Program-made: the position numbers and the translations under genes
Source of the DNA: Epiperipatus broadwayi
Lineage: Eukaryota > Onychophora > Udeonychophora > Euonychophora > Peripatidae
NCBI GenBank assembly: GCA_028023455.1
Contig: JAQFVV010000003.1
Coordinates: 2,706,925 to 2,770,924 of the forward strand
DNA length: 64,000 nucleotides
Direction: 5' to 3'
Shown: piece by piece, positions 49,045-62,740 of the stretch
Layout: each line of letters starts with the position of its first letter
How positions within the stretch are numbered: the first letter of the stretch is position 1
The notes under the pieces: model-generated
The model's database searches: none
Told to the model about the DNA's origin: nothing
The model's input: only the letters and a program-made list of their open reading frames with translations

Positions 49045-50829
49045 AAGTATACTTAAAACAAGGTTGTATTTTACAAAATAATGGTAACCATTAGAAATAA
49101 TACTCATTCATAATGTTAGGTAAGATCATGGAACACAAGTTATTTCCAGTGAATGAAGTTAGATCACACTATCTTACATTTAAAAAAATTAACACATTAT
49201 ACAATAATAGTTTGATAACAAATATAATTATTGTTATACAATTTATTTTCTTCAAATCCCCTTTAATCTATATACATTACTGTCTTATTTGATACATGCA
49301 GAAAGAATTATTACACATAAACGTCCAAAGTTATTATCAAGTTTAATGTTAATCTTCATTTACATTATGTTGTTACAGTTATAAATAATAAAGTACATTT
49401 TCTATATGGAAAACACCAACTTCAGCAGACCTTAAACACAACTCTACACACATATGAACCTATAAATATAAAACATTTCTTTGACTTAAATATTTCCAGT
49501 ATCAACAGACATATTCTATATGAGATAGATATCAATGCTATCTTCATATAAGAATAACTATAATGAGTGGTCTTTTCAAACCTGGTCTAATCAATAAAAC
49601 ATCTTTATATAACAATAACTATGAGAATGCCCTTTTGATGCCTCATTCCAAGACAGATCTCTAATTTATTAAAACTAGATATGAATGTATTCTCCCAAAT
49701 AGATGTAAACTATGTAACAGTGAACAAACAACTGCAGATATATAATATAAATTTACTTGTATAAAATTTAATTAGTAATCAAATGTAGGATTATGTATAA
49801 ATGAATGGCCTAATGGATATAATTACATCATTAAATATGATTATTTAAGACTTGGACAATTTATGTGCAAACAGCGCACTTTACATTTTATCATCATTTC
49901 TTACACTTTCCTTTTAATTAAACTAATAATTTATATAATTTAACATATATAATAACAGCATGAAAATTTTTGTTTCTTTCTTGATAATTTCTATACATAA
50001 CATCTGGTTTACATATACTAAATATAAACTCAAAATAATTATGATAAAGTTCAAACAATCTTTTAAATACAAAATTTATAAAACAAAATAGCTATCATTT
50101 ATTTTTTTCCTTTCTAATAAATATTAAATAGTTTATATGGAATTATATTATGCTTTCACATATTCCATATCTGTTATCTGAAATGAGTATTGTTCTGCAT
50201 TTTTACAGAAGTTATTTGAAGTAGCCCAAGTATTCCAGGTTAGATATAGTGTTTCTTTTATTTGTATTCACTAAACACAATGAAAGTTTGATAGATCTAA
50301 ATGAAGAAAAAATATAATCTGATTAATTAAAAACAACTTGTTTCAGTTCTTTTTTTTTCTCTCACAACAAATTTACATGTCACTTTGATTAGAAGAAAAA
50401 AAACTTTTTTTATTGGAATGAACAATAAATTGGTCATTTCAAATTCTCAAACTTGAAAACAAAAAAAAATGATTGTACTTATTTAAAGTTTGTTTCATAT
50501 CCACTGGGCATTTTATAAATTGTTTATCTATATATTGGTCAATATATTATATTTTATCTGGAGGATCTTTCTTTTGTAGTGACTGAAAAGCAGGACTATT
50601 CCTTATCAGAGAGCTTCTTATTACTTTTTTCCTAGGTGACATATAATAGATATATACAGATGTTTGGCAAAACCTCCTCTAATTGGGTTAACTAAAATTT
50701 TTAGTACAATGATTCACAATGATTCTTTTCACCTGGATGAGACATTTCTTAGTCTATGGTTTTTAGTAAATCTGCCATACTTTCTATAGCTGATCTATTA
50801 TTTGCAAATAAGATGAAGCAAATAAGCCA
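49045..50829. other. AT-rich non-coding stretch
   Basis: No gene or known repeat recognised. Confidence 0.6.
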
Positions 50830-51585
50830 AACTGTGGAAAATAATCAAAACGGATGGCACAAATGATTTGAAACTATGGAAGATTATCAAAAATGTATGG
50901 AACATTACAAAAGCATATGGAATTGAGATTGATGGAACAAATGAACTGAACTATATAAGGTAATAAAAAATGATGGTATGCATTCAAAAACAAATGGAAT
51001 CAAAACTAGACCAAAAATTTGAGATAAATAAGCATAAGATAAATGAACTGAACTATATAAGGTAATAAAAAATGATGGTATGCATTCAAAAACAAATGGA
51101 ATCAAAATTAGACCAAAAATTTGAGATAAATAAGCATAAGATAAATGAACAAATCAAGCAAATTACATGAACTATAGAAGAAATCATGTTTATTCAAGAA
51201 ATGAAATAAAAAAATTGAGAAAAATTTAAAAAATAAATATGATCCAGAAAACAACTTGAAAAAACTTAACACATTATGGCAACAAACCTCCAGGAGTTTA
51301 AAATTGAGATGAACAAATCACAAGAAATTTAAAATATACAAATAAAGCAAATGATGTTCTACTATGTAAGTCAGCAAAAGATGGAACTGGATGCTACATT
51401 AAAATTATATAAACCATGTAACGTAAGACAATTTAGATACACAAATTATAAAAATTAAGGTTGACATGATAGGCGATTTCCTAAACAGAACTGAAAAATT
51501 AGAAGAGCAAATGTCAGCACTTGCTATACATTATGCAAGAAAGGGACCAAATAAGGTTGTGCAGATAGATCAAATTATATTCTAA
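50830..51585 (+). pseudogene. Decayed coiled-coil ORF1/gag-like remnant
   Basis: In one frame the plus strand reads VCIQKQMESKLDQKFEINKH followed by KINE, twice because of a tandem duplication. Later frames give MATNLQEFKIEMNKSQEI (about 51280) and, at the end, an open stretch from 51458 to a stop at 51583 with KVDMIGDFLNRTEKLEEQ, then MSALAIHYARKGPNKVVQID. The heptad-like spacing suggests a coiled-coil nucleic-acid-binding ORF1 or gag-like protein. No RT follows. It is distinct in sequence from the coiled-coil remnant at 1-420. Family unknown. Confidence 0.45.
50941..51144. repeat. 102-bp tandem duplication
   Basis: The unit beginning ATGAACTGAACTATATAAGG occurs at 50941-51042 and 51043-51144 with one visible change (AAAACTAGA against AAAATTAGA). 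The period is exactly 34 codons, so it would keep the reading frame of the coiled-coil remnant. Confidence 0.93.
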
Positions 51586-52306
51586 AAAGGAATAATATAC
51601 CAACTAACTTGAATAATTCTGTTTCCAAGCTAGTAAGAATAAAGAAACCAAAATAACAAGAAAATGTATTTACATTTCATATAACAATATATAAAAAGAA
51701 AATACAAGTTTTAGAGAAAATTGTAAATAAGTAAGTGAGAATAAAAACTGCAGTTTTTTGTTTTTTTTTAAAGTTACTTTGCTGGTGTAATCATAAATTA
51801 AGCATCTCAATAAAAAAGTCTTAAAGATCTGTGCACAACGAACACATGTTACCCATGTTGATTTAAAGCATATTCAATTTTTTTCTGATATGCATGGAAG
51901 TTATTTTATAAACGTTTCTGTTTGCTATTAAAGTCAGTTTTTATTTTCTGATCATTTTTTTCATTTGTTTTTAAAAATAATCATACATCGGATATGATAA
52001 AGCTCAATCACGATCCATAAACTTTGAACTCCAGAATCTGCCACTTTACTAAACTATACCAGGAACTTTTTTTAATTGATTGTAATTTATTTAAATATGT
52101 ATTACAAGTCATAGATGTAAAGAAGTAAAATATATCTTTTTTTCCTTTAAGTAAACACAGCTTACACGTTATTTTTCACTGACAAATTCTTTCATCTTAA
52201 TTAAAATCTCCTAAGATATAATGATAACCCATCTACTTACTTTACTTATGACCTTGGATTTGAGTTTGTAGTAGATGAATCTTAAATTTTTATTCAAATC
52301 ATAGAC
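51586..52306. other. AT-rich non-coding stretch
   Basis: No gene or known repeat recognised. Confidence 0.55.
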
Positions 52307-52487
52307 ACACCTAAAGAAGAGGGGAGAATAATACCTCTCGAAAAGTTGTGCATATACTAATCTGTTTGATGTGCTATTACTAACAGATGAATGTATTTGG
52401 AATATTTAAATAAAGTTAAATTTTTCTAAAAACATTTAATACTTATATTAGATGATGAAAATAGTCCAATATAAAAATACAACACTT
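52307..52487 (+). repeat. Solo fragment of the PLE-2 terminal repeat
   Basis: It aligns with about 48865-49044: shared stretches include GAGAATAATACCTCT (as in the left repeat), TGTGCTATT, GTATTTGGAATATTTAAAT and GATGAAAATAGTCCAATAT. Its left end is at the hammerhead-like motif, so the tRNA-like part is missing. Confidence 0.8.
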
Positions 52488-55400
52488 AATATATTTTTAT
52501 TCACCCATGCATAATCAAATCAGATAGCCATCCCATATTGGTCAGTCAATGGGTATCTAGCTATTTTTAACAAGACAATATAAAAACATTCTAAAAAAGT
52601 GCAATGTTGATTGTTTCCATTGGGAGTATATGGGAGAGAATAGAATATATTCATGAGTTACAATTGGATATGCATTGTAGTATTTCAGAAAGAAAGATTT
52701 TCTGCTGAGGAAATTAGAAGACAGCATCACAAAATGTCAAGTAAACAGAAAAATGAATTAGCATATTTTATACATAGACATATTTATGGTTCACATATTG
52801 TATAATCATTGCAAAACTTATTTCTGGAATAGTTTTTTTCTTTTCCCCTCAGAATTGGAATAGCTATGTTATGCATATATATGTAATGATTCTATATTAA
52901 TTTGGATTGGTCACTATTAATATCCATATACTGACTATAAAAATATCATTGTAATACAACATATCGTTCATCATTGATGGATGAGATAAAATATTTTTAT
53001 AAACAGTGAACCCATGGTTACTTTATATGTTCCAAGTAAATTATAATGCAAATCCAGATTATTCAAACCTGATGTAAAATTTAAATAAAGAGACCTATTT
53101 ATAAAAATTAAAAATACAATTATTCAAAGCATGTTGTTTTCCATGATGCTCTATGGATGAAAAGCCTAGGCACCAAGAAATTAAAGTAGAAAAATAATGA
53201 TGTTTTTGAACTGTAATGCTTATATAAATTATGAGTATACCAATGGTAATGAATACTAGTAGCTAGTCACTAATGACAAGATTCAAATATATATTCATCA
53301 TTTTCATTATGTTATGAAAATGTAATTTGATTAAAAAGTGTATGACATTCAAAAGTTTTTTTTAAAAAAGGGAATAATGTCCAATGAAATAAATGAGTTA
53401 CATTATGAGCTTAAAAGATAATGATTTTTAGAGAAAGCTTATCTTATTTTTAATGTTTAAACATCACATGATCTCTTGAACAATTAATCATTGTTTTTAT
53501 TAAACCACCCATCTTTATTTCTGATTATCTTCTTTCTTCATCAACATTTTTTAAACATTTCATATCTAGTAGATTACAGTGCCTTAAAATATGATCAAAA
53601 TAAACAATTTTAATCTGGCAATTGTGTTACAGCACATCTGAACAGTTATTCATTCTTGATATCCATAGTACTTTGAAAAGTCTTCACCAACATCGTAATT
53701 CAAAAGCATTTGTGATTATATTTATGACGTACTTGTCACTTACATACATATATACAAATAATAAGTGTATAAATAGTGTGTCTGTGATGTATATAGATAT
53801 ATATGGGAGTGTGCTTGTGTGATGTTATCATATATTTGAAATTGTATAAAACATATATGTGTATTTACATAAGTATGTGAATAATGTATAAATACTTAAT
53901 TATGGGTATGAATTACAAATAACTATTTATGATTTAAAATGATTAATCATGCATGCTTACTTTTACATATGAAGATATGAAATATGACATACTAGGTTAG
54001 ATATATATTAAATGGATTCATGTTATATATGCAAGTAGGGTATTATATATATATGTGTATGTATCTAGAGTATTATATATGTATGTTATACTCATTTGTA
54101 TATATATATATATCTTCATGAATATGCGAAGTATATGCACATAGTTATATATGCAATACTTTGCCCCATATATAATATGTTCATGTATATATAGGTATCT
54201 ATAAGTACAAGAGATCTTATAATAAGAATAAAAATTATTTTGTGACCTTTAAAGTTAAAAAAAAGAGGATTATTACTTTTTTATTTATAATAAAACTTAT
54301 ATAAAAAAAGAAACTTGGATAATTATGAAAAAAGATGAGAAAAAATTAACTTTTGCAGTACTAATTTAAAAAATATTGGTAAAGAGAAATTAGAACATCA
54401 TCAATGTTGAAGAGTTGAAAGAGTAAATGAAAGAGATTATTGGAAAGCAAATATATATATATAAACTTAAGTATAAATATAATGTCAGAATACATTAAAG
54501 AGTCAAACTATTGTTCTAAAGAAAATTAGATGATTAAAAAAAGAAAAAAGATTCTCTTTAATGTACTCTGTCTTGATAAGTATATTATTTGTATCTACTT
54601 TTTAATTGTATATATATATATACACATATGAAAACATCTTTTGTTTTACATGTAACTGAACCACATATTTTACTTTCTACATAAAGCTGATTTTAACAAA
54701 TCTAACGACTGGATTACAATTTTTTTAAAAAAGGTCTTAATTCAAAGTAAAGATCTTATGTTGCTAAAATATTAATATCTGATAAATGGCATTGCTTAAT
54801 CCCATGATTGATGGTATTAGAATGGGGGGGGGGGGGATCTTCAGTCTTTTCAATTCATTTTAAAGTATTATCATTTACAATTTCAAAAATTATACAAATT
54901 TCGGAGTTTGTATTTTTTATATTGAAAAAAATTTTTAATGCACATAAAAATAATTCTGTTAATGCATATTTAATAATTGTGGCGTAGAGAGAAGAAATTA
55001 CCTTCAATAACTTTTTCCGCCATAATTTCTTTGAATCGTTAATATATAGGTATGAATCATTAATATATAGGTATACGCTTTGCATATAATACACATACAT
55101 TAAGCATATATTCGTAAGAATCCTCAAACATAAATTTCATCTATGAATATTTAACCTGCAATAAACTTTTAAAACATTTATTAGAGTATATTTATGTATT
55201 TATGACTCATTTCATGAAATTTCAGGTGTTTATTCTTTTTACTATTCAGGAAAATGTATAAAGCTGTGTATTCATATATATATATATATTTTTTTTATAG
55301 ATTATATATATATATTATGTTAAAATAAATATTTTACATTGGTTACAGATATTTTAAATATTATCCGCGTATATAATTATATACGGACAAATCCGGATAA

Positions 55401-55914
55401 TGTCATTTATGTATATTACAAGAACTTATATATATATATATATATATATATCATTAAACATCAGTCAACACTTAGACAATCCTAATATCAATAACAATCC
55501 AGAATTTCAAACTGTTGTCAAGGTAACTTCCATTTAACAATATATATATATATACATGAATAAATATTAAGATATGTCGGGGGTGATTGAGTACTTATAT
55601 ATATATATATATATATATATGTAACATATAGTTTTGAATATATATAATATACAAGTTTATTTGCATCCATACATGATTATATTTCTTTGTGTTGACATAG
55701 GTGTATGTTTATAGTACTTCTGTGATAGACATATATAAATGCATTATGAACTCATATACAAGTACATAAATGTTTGTATACATTTAGATATTTATTAATA
55801 TCATAAAATATATATTTATATGATTAAGTTTGTATGTATGGTAATATATTAATGTTATTTTATTTACACCCTCTATAGAAATTTATAATCTTACATATAA
55901 TTATAGGAGTTTTG
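52488..55914. other. AT-rich stretch with many short AT tracts
   Basis: No gene recognised. From about 53700 to 55910 the sequence is dominated by TATATATA, TATGTATA and ATGTATGTA motifs. A run of 13 G lies at 54824-54836. A 28-bp near-duplication lies at about 55023-55080. Confidence 0.6.
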
Positions 55915-55998
55915 AATATACACTTTTAAGCTCTTTCAGCTATTCACTCTATCTCTTGCAACTGATACACATGATCACATAGATACGAAAAAAATAAA

Positions 55999-56058
55999 TG
56001 ATCTTCAATATATGTATTTTGTGCTGAATCAGCCCTCGCCAGTTGGTTCAGATTATCA
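55999..56058 (-). ncRNA. Decayed hammerhead (A1, 56 kb left arm)
   Basis: The minus strand reads ACCAA, CTGGCGA (core with A6 and U7 changed), stem II GGGCTG/CAGCAC with loop ATT, then AAAA where GAAA is expected. The fold is recognisable but key bases are lost. Confidence 0.5.
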
Positions 56059-56350
56059 GCTCCCACAAATATATATAATCAGTACTTGGTTTATATTAAG
56101 ATAGCAAATCTTCAAATATTAATGGATAGACTTCAGTCTACTCCACCTCCCAACTCTTCAGCTACCCGTATCATTGAAAATCTGATGTAGAAATGCCCAA
56201 ATCCCTTGTTAATGCCAATATTTTCAATGGTATGAGTAGCTGAAGAGTTAGAGGGTGAAGTAAATTGAGGTCTGTCCATTAATGTTTGAAGATTTTTCTA
56301 TCTTAATATAAACCGAGTACTGATTCTATATATATATATATGGGAGATGA

Positions 56351-56400
56351 TGATCTGGATTAACTGATAAGTACTGGTTTAACATGAAATATATATATTG
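56351..56400 (+). ncRNA. Decayed hammerhead (A1, 56 kb right arm)
   Basis: TGATC-TGGA-TTAA (56351-56363), CTGATAA (56364-56370; G8 lost), stem II GTACTG/TAACAT with loop GTT (weak), GAAA (56386-56389). The 3' strand of stem I is disrupted. Confidence 0.5.
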
Positions 56401-59400
56401 TGCTCTTTTCTATAGGTCGGTAATAATTCATAACAGTCAATTACTAAAAAATTTTAAATTTAGAATATGTTCTTTTAATATGGTAATTGTATTAAGTCAA
56501 TTATATCTTTAAAGTACAATTTAAAGCTAAAGAAAAATACGTGGTATATAAAATTATAGCGAATTATTTAAAAAGTAGTTAAGTAAAGTTCCAAATATTG
56601 TTTCATATGGTTGTAAAAGCTGGCCATATTAAATAACACAGCTATAAAAATTAAAAGTATATTTAATAAATTCGATTTTAATAGTTTAAAACTGATAAGT
56701 TAATAAATACAGTGTTTAAATTTATAATCATATGTAATAGTCAAAATTAATATAATATATTTTAAAAATAAACTTTATGATGGTGAGAATTGTATTTAAT
56801 TCTATATTTTTAAAATTATTCTTCCAAATTTTTTATAATTATTTTATATAATATAATAAGTGTATCAATTTTATAAAACTGGGCAGAGAAATAGATTAAA
56901 AATTGTCTGTCAAAGTTATTAATCATGTGACTTGTATATTACATACATTCTCACACATGCTTGTTTGAGTTAATAATAAAGTTTAAAATATTTTGAAATT
57001 GCAGTATAGAATTGGATGGAATTGTTGCCTATCATAAAAGTAAATAGTATTAAACATTAAGTTAACTATCGTATAACATGCTTAAATGATGTAATAAAGA
57101 TGAATACATTCATAATATAAAAATTAAATATTTTATTTAAATAAAAATAGATAAATTGAATATTAAGAAATGGAATAAGTTGTTAAATGTTATTTTAAAA
57201 GTTATTTTAAATGTTTAAATAGTTTTAATAAAATAATAATTTATTCAAAAGTAATATTTTAAATAATATTTTAAGTTCATTACGTCATAATTTCTAATTT
57301 TGAAATTTAATTCTACTATAAACTAAAAAATATGTAAATTTGTTCTCAAGCTAAAGTAAGAATTAACCAATAGGAATAGGTATTTTTACAGACTATAAAT
57401 ATGAATTGCACAGGGGTATAAGGGGAGATTAATAATGTATTGAAACTGGAGAAAGGTAAATTATAACTATCAAAAAGATAGTATTTTTAAAATTTTTATT
57501 TTAGTCAATTTTTTTTTAGTACCTTCTTATCGTTTTATTTGCAAAAAGTTAATTGATAATTTTTAAAAGTATTTTTGCAAAAGAGGGTGTTAAAATATAA
57601 TAATTTAGAAACTTTGTGGAAATGATTTTCTAATTTTTAAAGTACTTACCAGTCGTATTTTATCTAAAAGTTTAACCTAAACTTCGCAATAAAAATGGAT
57701 ATACTATGAAATAAAATGGATATAAGTTGTAATGCTAAAAAAATGTTTGGAATATTTATTGATACAGCTTTATTAATATTTCACCGAAGAACTGTTTTGC
57801 TACATAAAAAACCACAGCTCGGACATCATATGGAGTCTAATGAAAAAATTGGAGACGCATTATTATTTATAAGCCTATCCAAGATTTATTTTTTAAATAG
57901 TAATAAGACAATTGTATATTGCATGAATTATTTTATATAATATTATATCAAAAGGAGTAAAATGTTATATCCTTTCTGAAGGTAACATTTTTTTTTTTTT
58001 TTAAAAAGAGATTTATAAAAATACCAAACGAAAGTTTAAATGTATTAAGAAGGAAACTTATATAAAAAAGTGAACATATAGTTGAATAAAAGATGGATCC
58101 ATAAAAATACAAATAGTACTTAAAAGTTTATCGGATAACTAAAGCTAAATTAGATGGAATATGCATGGATATGCCAGCAGAGAAAATATTGAAAAAAAAA
58201 CTTTACGGGATTAATTAATATTATGATTTAATAATTATCGTCCTAAATACTAAAACCAAGGATTATTTTCTATAAATTTTACTAAATGGATTAATAATTA
58301 TTTTTATTTTAAACTTTAACATGCTAGGAGGAGAACATTTTTAAAAAACTCTAGAGAAAATAATAAACATTTTGGACTTATCAAGAAGTATCGTCAAGAA
58401 AATATGTAATTATAGTTTTGATTCCTTTTAATTTTATTAACCTAGTTTAAATCTAAATTTTTTTTTATAAGATTAGGAAAACATAAAAACATTAATTTAT
58501 TAATATTAAAATTTTATAATATAACAATCTAATAATTTAGCTAAAAATATTTTAAGATAAAGTGTATGGGTGTGAATTTTTATATCTGCAATGCTCAAAT
58601 GGATGAAGGAAGCCTACTGAACATGATGATGAGATAAAGTTATTTGGTAATAATAATAACTATTAATAATTTTATAATGTATATTTTTTTTGTTTTATTT
58701 AGATCATCCATAAATTGGAAGAATGAAGTGTAAAAGTTTTTTAATTATATGTAACGCATTTTCATACAACATTTTAAAAAAACATTATGAGATAGGATTG
58801 ATTTGAAGATATGCATACGACAATTTTTTTATATTAGTGATATAATCCAACATAACAAATAGTTATGTGATTCTTTTAAAACTTTCATGTTAGGATATTC
58901 AAATATTATCTAAGTAGATTGTATATGATTAAACATACAGAGTAATGAAGTAAGCAACTCTTCTTATGGAATCGCAAGATTGTTTTAAATTATCAATGAA
59001 TTTTATTTATTGTTTTTGTAAAAGCAGATAGTTACTTTATCAATGTAAGATGTAGAAAAATCTTGAGAAATAATGTTGAGATAGTGGCTTGGAAGTACTA
59101 TAATTAGCAGGAAACCAAGAGGATGTTTTTTTAAAAAATAGGATATGATAAGGAATAGAAATAATATTTAGTCTTTATGTGAATATCAGCATAGTTAACA
59201 AAGCCCTATGACTGATACACATTTTATTTGGACAGTGTTTATATTTCTTTAAATATTTGATGTTCTAATAAAGCTGAAGAAATAGCTTTAACATCGTCCC
59301 TGTACTAGAGGATATTAGGCAGGTAAATGTCATACCTCTTTGCACTGTACCATGATTTTGAGATATGTTAAGAGTAATACTCTAGCTTTCTTCCTTAATC

Positions 59401-61262
59401 CTATGCATCTGTTTTCGCTATCTTTATTTCATGTAACTGCATCGTTCAGTAAGATATGTTTAAGAGAAATGATAAATAATTTAGAACTTAGGTTATGCTA
59501 TCATTTTGTATAAGATTGGTTTATTTGCTTAGAAGGAATAGGACGTTATAACTTAAAATTGAAGATCCAAAATATCCTAAGGAAAGAAAAGAATCATAGA
59601 ATATATTTTGAATTTTATTTCGGAAATGAAATATAAATTTTTTTAAAATAAAGTATCTAAACAAAGATATTTTCTTTAAAGTGATAATAATTTTAAATGC
59701 TTTAGTATTATTATTTTTAAGAGAAAAATAAGTATTGCATATTTTTAAAATACAATAGTACAAAGTAAATTATGTAAACAATATGCATAGTATATTTTTT
59801 GTTTATTGATTAACAGAAATATATTAATGATTATACTTATATCATACTAAAGTAAGGCTTAAATAAGAATATATTATGATTAGTAAACATTGTGTGATAA
59901 ATACTAAAATCTAGTACTGAATTTTGGATAATATTTTGTGTAACATCTTTGACTTTGCAAGATGAAATTTTTTTAATATTTTGAGAAATCCATACTCATT
60001 ATAAAATTTTGTTTTCTATAGAATGTTTTCTAGGTATGAATTTTTTTTAAATAAGATAGTTTAGCAATATTAAGGATAAAATGCTGTTGCTAATAAAGTA
60101 GATAAATATATTTGTAATAAGTTAACCATAATGAGAAACCAAATAGTAACATTTTTTTTTTAATTTTGTCCTAAATCTAAATAAAGATATAATTGAAATA
60201 TAAATTATTTTTTTTATATAACCCGGTAGATCAAACTGTAAAGTAAAAAGTTAAGGATATCCACTGTAAATAGTGTAAATAAATTGTTTATTTATTTGTT
60301 ATTAGTAATAAACTTTGTTAAATTTTGTTATTTCAAAAATTTTGTGTCCGAGTTATTTATTTCTCCACATCGCTGCATGAAATCATGATATATGCATAAT
60401 AATCGAAACAAATATATAATTTTGCACAAAAAGATAAATAGAGAATTATTTAAGAATTTTAAATATTTTATTGATATTCATTATAATTAAATAATCATAA
60501 TTTTACATTATTTTATTGGTCATAAATCAGTTATCACAATAGTATACTGAATTATATACTATCAGTTGCCACACATCCTTTGTTTATCAGATTATCATAT
60601 GCTACCACATATTTATTATATTATTACATGAAGGTAAAAGATTATATAAAATTATTTTATTATTTTATTATGGTAATAAAAATATAACGAAAAGAAAAGA
60701 TATCCAGTAGTAATTAAACAATGAAGAATATTATTATTATTATTTATTATTATTAGTTTAAGTGTAGTAGATTATGACATAAAATCCCTTCTCATATTTT
60801 ACTACCGTATTTTTAAATTAATTTAGAATAAACTTTATGAACCTGAGATTATTTTATTGAGATAGATTATTGCAAATAGAAGATTAAGACTTAATTATTA
60901 GTTTAATCTTAGTGAGTAGAAGTTATTAAAGTCGTAAGAATACTATGAGTTTGTTATTTGAAATAGTAATAAAGGGGGGATAGTGTTCTTATGCCATTGA
61001 GGTACTATCCTGTGGGATATTGGCTCAATGTAATCTATCTTGTCACCTGTATTTTCACTTCAAGTCTCATGAAAATATTAAATATTTATTTAAATTATTT
61101 TTATAAACTGAACCTTATTCGTATTTTAAATTTGAGCTAGTGAAATATTTTAATTTTAATGCTGAATATTTTAGTTATTAATTATTAACTGAGATAGAAC
61201 CCGTTTTATTTTATATCATATATTATCTGGAAGTGAAGATGCACGAGATGAAGATTAGAATA
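56401..61262. other. AT-rich non-coding stretch
   Basis: No gene or known repeat recognised. Frames at 57716-57940 and 59521-59763 are short, AT-driven and unsupported. Confidence 0.6.
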
Positions 61263-61380
61263 TATATATATATAGGAGATCATTTATCTTTTTCACATTA
61301 TGTGGTCATGTGTTATCGGTTGTTTGAGATAGAGTGGATAGATGAAGGGAACTTGAAAGTCTGTGTTCTAATTTCTTATA
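61263..61380 (+). repeat. Family A1 right-arm fragment, ribozyme lost
   Basis: GGAGATCATTTATCTTTTTC, CACATTATGTGGTCATGTG and GGGAACTTGAAAGTCTGTGT correspond to the segment downstream of the ribozyme at 24721-24840. An AT tract stands where the ribozyme should be. Confidence 0.65.
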
Positions 61381-61433
61381 ATTACACCTAAACACCAAGT
61401 ATATAAATATATTTGTATTTAACTCTTATATAT

Positions 61434-62690
61434 AATAACATTTGATTAAAAAATGCACTAATCTCTTCTATCAATCAAACCTGACATCATCAGTGTCTCA
61501 GAAAGTCATTTGAGATAAACTTTAAACACAGCAACTCAGTTTTTATTTAACAGATTTTCAACACTGAATTTGATATTAAAGTTTGAAATGAATTTTAATA
61601 GTCATTTAACTAAAGCCTCCTTTGTTTTGACTTAATGTTAACTGAAAAGTCAAATTTTGTAATTGAAGACATTTTTAAATAATTAAGATATAAAAACTAA
61701 TTATAGAAGTTCATCGTTTGTATGTATGATAACATTAGATAAGCAATTAACTAATCTCTTGCGGAACACATATTTTTCATCAATCAAATATGACATCATT
61801 AGCTGCTTAGAAGACACCAATTCACTTTCTATTTAAATAAACTCTCAATTTTCAATTTGTTATTAAAGTTTAAACATGAATTTTAGTGATAATTAACTAA
61901 TGCTTTCTTTGTATCAGCTTAATGTTAATTGCCAAGGCAGAACTTATAATACAATTCATTTTTTAATAACCTTGTATTAAATAAACTTTTAGATATATAA
62001 ATATTAATTAATTAAATACTACTTAAATATGTTCTGTATCATTTTAATTATATTCTCTGCAGAAATTTATAGACATTTATGCTTTTATATAGGATAATGT
62101 TTGATTATAAGCTTTTCTTATCAATTAACATTAATTTGATATAAAAGAAGCTTTAGTTAAATTATTATTAAAACTTATATTCAATCTTTAAATAACAAAT
62201 TGAGCTTTAAATAGAAATTGATTTGCCATTAAATTGGTCGTTTGAGTATTTAATTACATCAGATTTGATTGATAAAAACATGTATTCTATAAAAAGTTAG
62301 TTGATTTCTCATCAAATATTGCTATATATAAGACTCTTAATTTCTATCAATTCTTACAGAAGAAGTAATTAAAGTAGCATTAATATATCACATATATAAG
62401 TGGTGTTAAATTAATATCTATATATTTAGATATTTATTTAAAGTAAGGTTATTTAAAATGAGTTTGGAACATAAATTTTATCTTTTCGATTAGCTCATAT
62501 AAAGAAGACTAATTAAATTATTACTAAATTTAATATAAAACCTTAAAATCACTTGAGCACTGCAAATCTATTTAAATAAAAATTGTCTTGCTGTGCTGGT
62601 CTTCCTTTGTAGATGATGACATTTGGTTTAATTGATAAAAACATGTCTTGCAAGAAGTTAGTTAGTTTTTCATCAAACTTGTTGTATATA
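61434..62690. repeat. Four-copy inverted array without a visible ribozyme
   Basis: A unit of about 215-240 bp occurs twice in one orientation (about 61434-61672 and 61723-61955) and twice inverted (about 62118-62330 and 62475-62690). Landmarks: ATCAATCAAACCTGACATCA (61470-61489) and ATCAATCAAATATGACATCA on the left, against TGATTGATAAAAACATG and TTAATTGATAAAAACATG on the right; TTAATGTTAACTG and TTAATGTTAATTG on the left against CAATTAACATTAA on the right. The layout mirrors the hammerhead clusters, but I find no CTGANGA/GAAA pair. Copies are diverged, so it is old. Confidence 0.7.
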
Positions 62691-62740
62691 GGTCCATGAA
62701 TTACTACAAATTTCTATAGAGAGTGCCATTAAAATACTAT

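Larger units (their letters stand above)
55915..56400. repeat. Fold-back repeat with two divergent hammerheads (family A1)
   Basis: Same family as 24.3-24.85 kb with a longer centre. GGTTTATATTAAGATAG (about 56089-56105) pairs with CTATCTTAATATAAACC (about 56299-56315). In the centre, CAACTCTTCAGCTACCC pairs with the GAGTAGCTGAAGAGTTAGAG region across about 56180-56210. Outer parts carry the hammerheads, and the left outer end has the AAATAAATGATC segment and a CTCTTTCAGC tRNA-like stretch in minus sense. Confidence 0.8.

Noticed and set aside
54824-54836. Runs of 10-13 G or C (also 25600-25611 and 37745-37754)
   Set aside because: Single homopolymers, not repeated G-tracts; no G-quadruplex pattern or other function can be argued.
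57716-57940. 74-codon frame MDISCNAKKMFGIF...
   Set aside because: Short, AT-biased, isolated, with no splice signals or recognisable domain.
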